This document shows positions 5,989-8,503 of a DNA stretch of 8,503 bases, piece after piece. Numbering within the stretch: the stretch's first letter is position 1; every line of letters starts with the position of its first letter. The notes beneath the pieces are model-generated. The model made no database searches and was not told where the DNA came from. It worked only from the letters and a program-made list of their open reading frames with translations. The position numbers and the translations under genes are program-made. This DNA comes from Bacteroidota bacterium (GTDB lineage: Bacteria; Bacteroidota; Bacteroidia; CAMBQF01). Location: contig JAIXUZ010000219.1 in assembly GCA_027483285.1 (NCBI GenBank), positions 1-8,503 on the forward strand. The letters are read 5' to 3'.

Positions 5989-6095
5989 TTTCCCTCACCC
6001 AGTCTCCTCCACCTTAGGTGGTGGATGAGCCTACCCTCTCCCGCTGGGAGAGGGTGTCGCAGCCAATAAGAATTGGGTGCGGCGGGTGAGGGAAA
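5989..6095. repeat. 107-bp palindromic MITE-like element with cloverleaf fold
   Basis: TTTCCCTCACCC (5989-6000) is the exact inverse of GGGTGAGGGAAA (6084-6095), giving 12-bp terminal inverted repeats. Inside lie three hairpins. The first is TCCACC (6008-6013) / GGTGGA (6020-6025). The second is a perfect 10-bp stem ACCCTCTCCC (6033-6042) / GGGAGAGGGT (6046-6055) around GCT. The third is CGCA-CCAAT (6058-6067) / ATTGG-TGCG (6072-6081) with one G-G mismatch. Similar CCCTCACCC/CCCTCTCCC palindromes are, to my memory, common extragenic repeats in several phyla. No coding capacity and no clear target-site duplication were seen. Confidence 0.55.
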
Positions 6096-6190
6096 ATGAT
6101 TGCAAAAACGTTAAATTTTACTACAATAGAAAGACTTACAGAAGTTTTAAAAATGAATAAACCGGTTAAACATCACAGGCAGGTAGTTAC

Positions 6191-6223
6191 CTGTTTCAAT
6201 GTCGCAACAATTAACTAATTTTG
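6191..6223 (+). promoter_or_regulatory. Candidate -7 box before the ABC exporter
   Basis: TAATTTTG at 6216-6223 matches TAnnTTTG and ends 7 nt before the ATG at 6231. The upstream element is poor: CTG at 6191-6193, 22 bp away, in place of TTG. Transcription would start near 6228, giving an almost leaderless message. The alternative is read-through from the promoter near 5629-5660. Confidence 0.28.
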
Positions 6224-6230
6224 TAGGCTT

Positions 6231-7991
6231 ATGGGCGCAACAGGCAGTGCATTTGATTTTTCTTTACTAAGCAGGGTATTGGGCTATGCAAGGCCTTACC
6301 GCAGCACGCTGTTTTTTACGGCTATGCTAACTGTATTGCTTGCTGTTATTGCCCCGGCGCGGCCTTTTTTGGTTGCCTACACCATTGACCATTACATTAT
6401 AGTGGGCGATTACCCCGGTTTGGTGCAAATGATGATTGCCCTGATAATGCTGATGCTTTTAGAAACGGGCTTGCAGTTTTTGTACTCTTACTACGCCAGT
6501 TGGTTGGGCCAATCGGTTATTAAAGACTTACGCTCTAATGTATTCCGCCATATTACCAGGCTACGCTTAAAGTATTTTGATAATAACCCTATAGGGATGT
6601 TGGTTACCCGCGTAATATCTGACATTGAGACCATTGCCGATATATTCTCGGAGGGCCTGTTGGTTATTATTGCTGATATTTTGAAGTTGACAGTTATTGT
6701 AGGGGTAATGTTTTACGTAAACTGGCAACTGGCGTTGGTTAGCCTGTCGGTTATACCCATTATGCTTATCAGTACGCGCATCTTTCAAAACGCGGTAAAG
6801 AAGTCGTTTCAGGATGTGCGCACCAAGGTATCGGAGTTGAACTCCTTTGTACAAGAGCATATTACCGGTATGGGCATTGTGCAGATTTTTGGCCGTGAGG
6901 AACAGGAGTTTGATAAGTTTGAGAAGATAAACCGCGACCACCGCGATGCCAACAACCGTTCGGTTTGGTACTACTCGCTGTTTTTACCTATTGTTGAGGT
7001 TTTATCGGCAGCATCAAAGGGTTTATTGGTGTGGATAGGCGCCCGTTTAGCTTTAGGTGGCAGTGTTAGCCCTGGTGAGATTTTTGCCTATATGATGTTT
7101 ATAGACCAGCTATTCCGCCCGATACGCGAGCTGGCCGATAAGTTTAATACCCTGCAAATGGGTATTGTAAGCTCTGAGCGTGTGTTTAAGGTGCTGGATA
7201 CTGATGATATTATTGAGAATACCCACAAGCATACCACAGACGTTGTTAAGGGCAACATCAGCTTTAAAGATGTATGGTTTGCCTATAACGATGAAGACTG
7301 GGTGCTTAAGGGCGTATCGTTCAATGTAAAGGCCGGCCAGACTATTGCCATTGTAGGTGCTACGGGTGCGGGTAAAACATCGGTAATAAGCCTGTTGGGC
7401 CGTTTTTACGAGTATAACAAGGGCCGTATTGAGGTTGACGGTGTTGACCTGCGCGACTATGATACGGCGGTTATCCGCAAGCATATTGGTATTGTATTGC
7501 AGGATGTGTTCTTGTTTTCGGACAGTATAGCCAACAATATTACCATTGGTAAGGAAAATGTTACCAAGGCCCAGCTGCAAGAGGCTGCCCGTATGATTGG
7601 TGCTGAACGCTTTATTAATAACCTGCCCGGCGATTTTGACTACAACGTTATGGAGCGTGGTGCCGTATTGTCGGTTGGTCAGCGCCAGCTGATATCGTTT
7701 ATGCGTGCCTACATCCACAACCCGTCTATCCTTATCCTTGATGAGGCTACCTCGTCGGTAGATACAGAGTCGGAAGAGATGATACAGGAGGCGTTGGCTA
7801 AGCTAACCCAAGGGCGTACGTCTATTGTTATTGCCCACCGTTTGGCTACCGTGCAAAAAGCTGATTACATATTGGTATTTGACCATGGCCAAATAATAGA
7901 ACAAGGCACCCACCAAGGGCTACTTGCCCAAAACGGCCAGTACAAACGCCTGTTCGAGCTTCAGTTTAAAAATACTGAAGAGGAGGTATAA
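6231..7991 (+). CDS. ABC half-exporter (MsbA/BmrA-type, TMD-NBD)
   Basis: A 586-aa inner-membrane half-transporter that would dimerise to export a lipid or hydrophobic drug-like substrate using ATP. The N-terminal type I exporter domain (about 15-320) has six likely membrane helices near 28-50, 66-90, 140-163, 165-184, 247-272 and 284-297. The nucleotide-binding domain (about 340-575) is complete: A-loop Y352, Walker A GATGAGKT (376-383), Q-loop Q424, signature LSVGQ (480-484, a known variant of LSGGQ), Walker B ILILDE (500-505) with catalytic E505, D-loop SSVD and H-loop H536. The overall look, especially ERGAVLSVGQRQL, resembles the YheH/BmrD and TM287/288 group. Only one half-transporter is visible, so a homodimer is simplest. 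The start at 6231 is bounded by an in-frame TAA at 6216-6218. The substrate cannot be told from sequence. The gene converges on kup with 12 bp between stop codons. Confidence 0.93.
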   Translation: MGATGSAFDFSLLSRVLGYARPYRSTLFFTAMLTVLLAVIAPARPFLVAYTIDHYIIVGDYPGLVQMMIALIMLMLLETGLQFLYSYYASWLGQSVIKDLRSNVFRHITRLRLKYFDNNPIGMLVTRVISDIETIADIFSEGLLVIIADILKLTVIVGVMFYVNWQLALVSLSVIPIMLISTRIFQNAVKKSFQDVRTKVSELNSFVQEHITGMGIVQIFGREEQEFDKFEKINRDHRDANNRSVWYYSLFLPIVEVLSAASKGLLVWIGARLALGGSVSPGEIFAYMMFIDQLFRPIRELADKFNTLQMGIVSSERVFKVLDTDDIIENTHKHTTDVVKGNISFKDVWFAYNDEDWVLKGVSFNVKAGQTIAIVGATGAGKTSVISLLGRFYEYNKGRIEVDGVDLRDYDTAVIRKHIGIVLQDVFLFSDSIANNITIGKENVTKAQLQEAARMIGAERFINNLPGDFDYNVMERGAVLSVGQRQLISFMRAYIHNPSILILDEATSSVDTESEEMIQEALAKLTQGRTSIVIAHRLATVQKADYILVFDHGQIIEQGTHQGLLAQNGQYKRLFELQFKNTEEEV

Positions 7992-8003
7992 GCAAAGAGC
8001 TTT

Positions 8004-8503
8004 TTAGTGGCGCTCTATGCGCTTTAGCGGGGCTTTTTGTATACGCGATACAACCATTGGTACCTTTTCTACCGTAACAGAGCTGGTGTCTAAGCCAAAG
8101 CCGCGTTCTTCTGATAAGCTCAGCTTTTTCAACTCGGCATATACGTCCATAACCACCTTGTCTACAAGCGACAGGTTATTATCGTGAGATAGGTATTTCT
8201 CTAACACAACAAAGCGGAAGTCGCCGGTAACGCTTTCTTTTTTAAGCGATTGGTAGCGGCTGGTAATATCAACTTCGCCACGTTCAACCATATTTTCTAC
8301 CACCTGGCGGAATAGCAGGTTTATCTTAGGCTCTATGCGGAACCCAAGGCGGAAATCGATACGGAAAACGTGCTCTTTTACCAGTTCAATCACCTTATAC
8401 TCCATGGTATAGGGCGTGTCCAGTACATCAACGTGTAAAAACCAATACACATCGGCACGCTTAGGTTGTTTCTGGAAGATGGAGTACACAATCTTGCTCT
8501 CCA
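8004..8503 (-). CDS. kup: KUP-family potassium uptake protein, C-terminal part (cut by window end)
   Basis: About 165 C-terminal residues of a Kup/HAK/KT potassium transporter. The visible part is the cytoplasmic tail that follows the membrane domain. The call rests on motifs I know from Bacteroidota Kup proteins: PKRADVYWFLHVDVLD, YTMEYKV, FRLGFRIEPKINLLFRQVVE, EVDITSRYQSL and EERGFGLDTSSVTVEK. The frame stays open to the window edge (reading ESKIVYSIF), so the GTG at 8489 is an internal valine, not a start. Some 480 N-terminal residues, including all membrane helices, should lie beyond position 8503. The stop (TAA, 8004-8006) faces the ABC exporter stop across 12 bp. No good terminator was found there. 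Confidence 0.88.
   Translation of the reverse strand, partial: ESKIVYSIFQKQPKRADVYWFLHVDVLDTPYTMEYKVIELVKEHVFRIDFRLGFRIEPKINLLFRQVVENMVERGEVDITSRYQSLKKESVTGDFRFVVLEKYLSHDNNLSLVDKVVMDVYAELKKLSLSEERGFGLDTSSVTVEKVPMVVSRIQKAPLKRIERH

Larger units (their letters stand above)
5567..6230. other. 664-bp intergenic region without a convincing gene
   Basis: Between the Nudix gene and the ABC exporter I see no credible protein gene. An 89-codon ORF at 5800-6069 runs across unrelated hairpins and has no protein-like character. The region instead holds divergent promoter elements (5609-5660), GTGGCG repeats (5671-5700), a potential pseudoknot (5712-5750), REP-like hairpins (5823-5868), a terminator-like hairpin (5884-5901), a palindromic MITE-like element (5989-6095) and a short hairpin CAGGT-AGTT-ACCTG (6180-6193) before the exporter. 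CAGCCATGCGG occurs twice, at 5750-5760 and 5976-5986. Confidence 0.6.

Noticed and set aside
5800..6069. 89-codon + strand ORF
   Set aside because: It crosses REP-like hairpins and most of the palindromic element, has no protein-like pattern and no start signal.
6096..6218. 40-codon ORF just upstream of and in frame with the ABC exporter
   Set aside because: Its ATG lies at the edge of the palindromic element, no family is recognisable, and its stop overlaps the exporter's candidate -7 box.
7996..8040. Bidirectional terminator between the ABC exporter and kup
   Set aside because: Only short stems (AGAGC/GCTCT with an 11-nt loop, GCGC/GCGC) are present, partly inside the kup coding sequence, and they are not well placed before a T-run.
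8004..8489. 161-aa gene starting at GTG 8489
   Set aside because: The frame continues to the window edge with Kup-like residues, so the GTG is an internal valine of a truncated gene.

Overview
The window reads as a piece of a Bacteroidota chromosome, probably Sphingobacteriales-like, though the order is a guess. The clues are an RpoN with a long acidic linker and a Kup C-terminus of the kind I associate with this phylum. There are also several upstream matches to the Bacteroidota sigma promoter (TTG, about 16-22 bp, TAnnTTTG), and Shine-Dalgarno sequences are weak or absent.

Layout. Positions 1-96 hold a hairpin and the likely rpoN promoter. 97-1656 (+) is rpoN, encoding sigma-54. 1657-1811 holds a GC-rich hairpin and a promoter that almost touches the next ATG. 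1812-2042 (+) is an unrecognised 76-aa gene. 2043-5183 (-) is a 1046-aa protein joining an HKD/phospholipase-D-like nuclease domain, an SF2 DEVH helicase and a DUF3427-type C-terminus. 5180-5566 (-) is a Nudix (MutT-like) hydrolase lying upstream of the helicase and overlapping it by an ATGA. 5567-6230 is a 664-bp gap without a convincing gene but full of structure: a strong + strand promoter, a potential H-type RNA pseudoknot, REP-like hairpins, a terminator-like hairpin and a 107-bp palindromic MITE-like element. 6231-7991 (+) is an ABC half-exporter. 8004-8503 (-) is the 3' end of a kup potassium transporter running off the window.

rpoN, the ABC exporter and kup look like ordinary chromosomal genes (about 45-55% GC in hand-counted 60-base lines). 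The block from about 1800 to 5630 is clearly more AT-rich (22-33% GC in counted lines). It looks like an acquired two-gene cassette, plus perhaps the 76-aa gene, placed between housekeeping genes. The Nudix enzyme and the nuclease-helicase are translationally coupled. I infer a nucleic-acid-processing role, plausibly anti-phage defence, but nothing in the sequence proves it.

The two things most worth following up are the Nudix / HKD-helicase-DUF3427 operon and the unexplained transcription unit that starts near 5665, with its potential pseudoknot.
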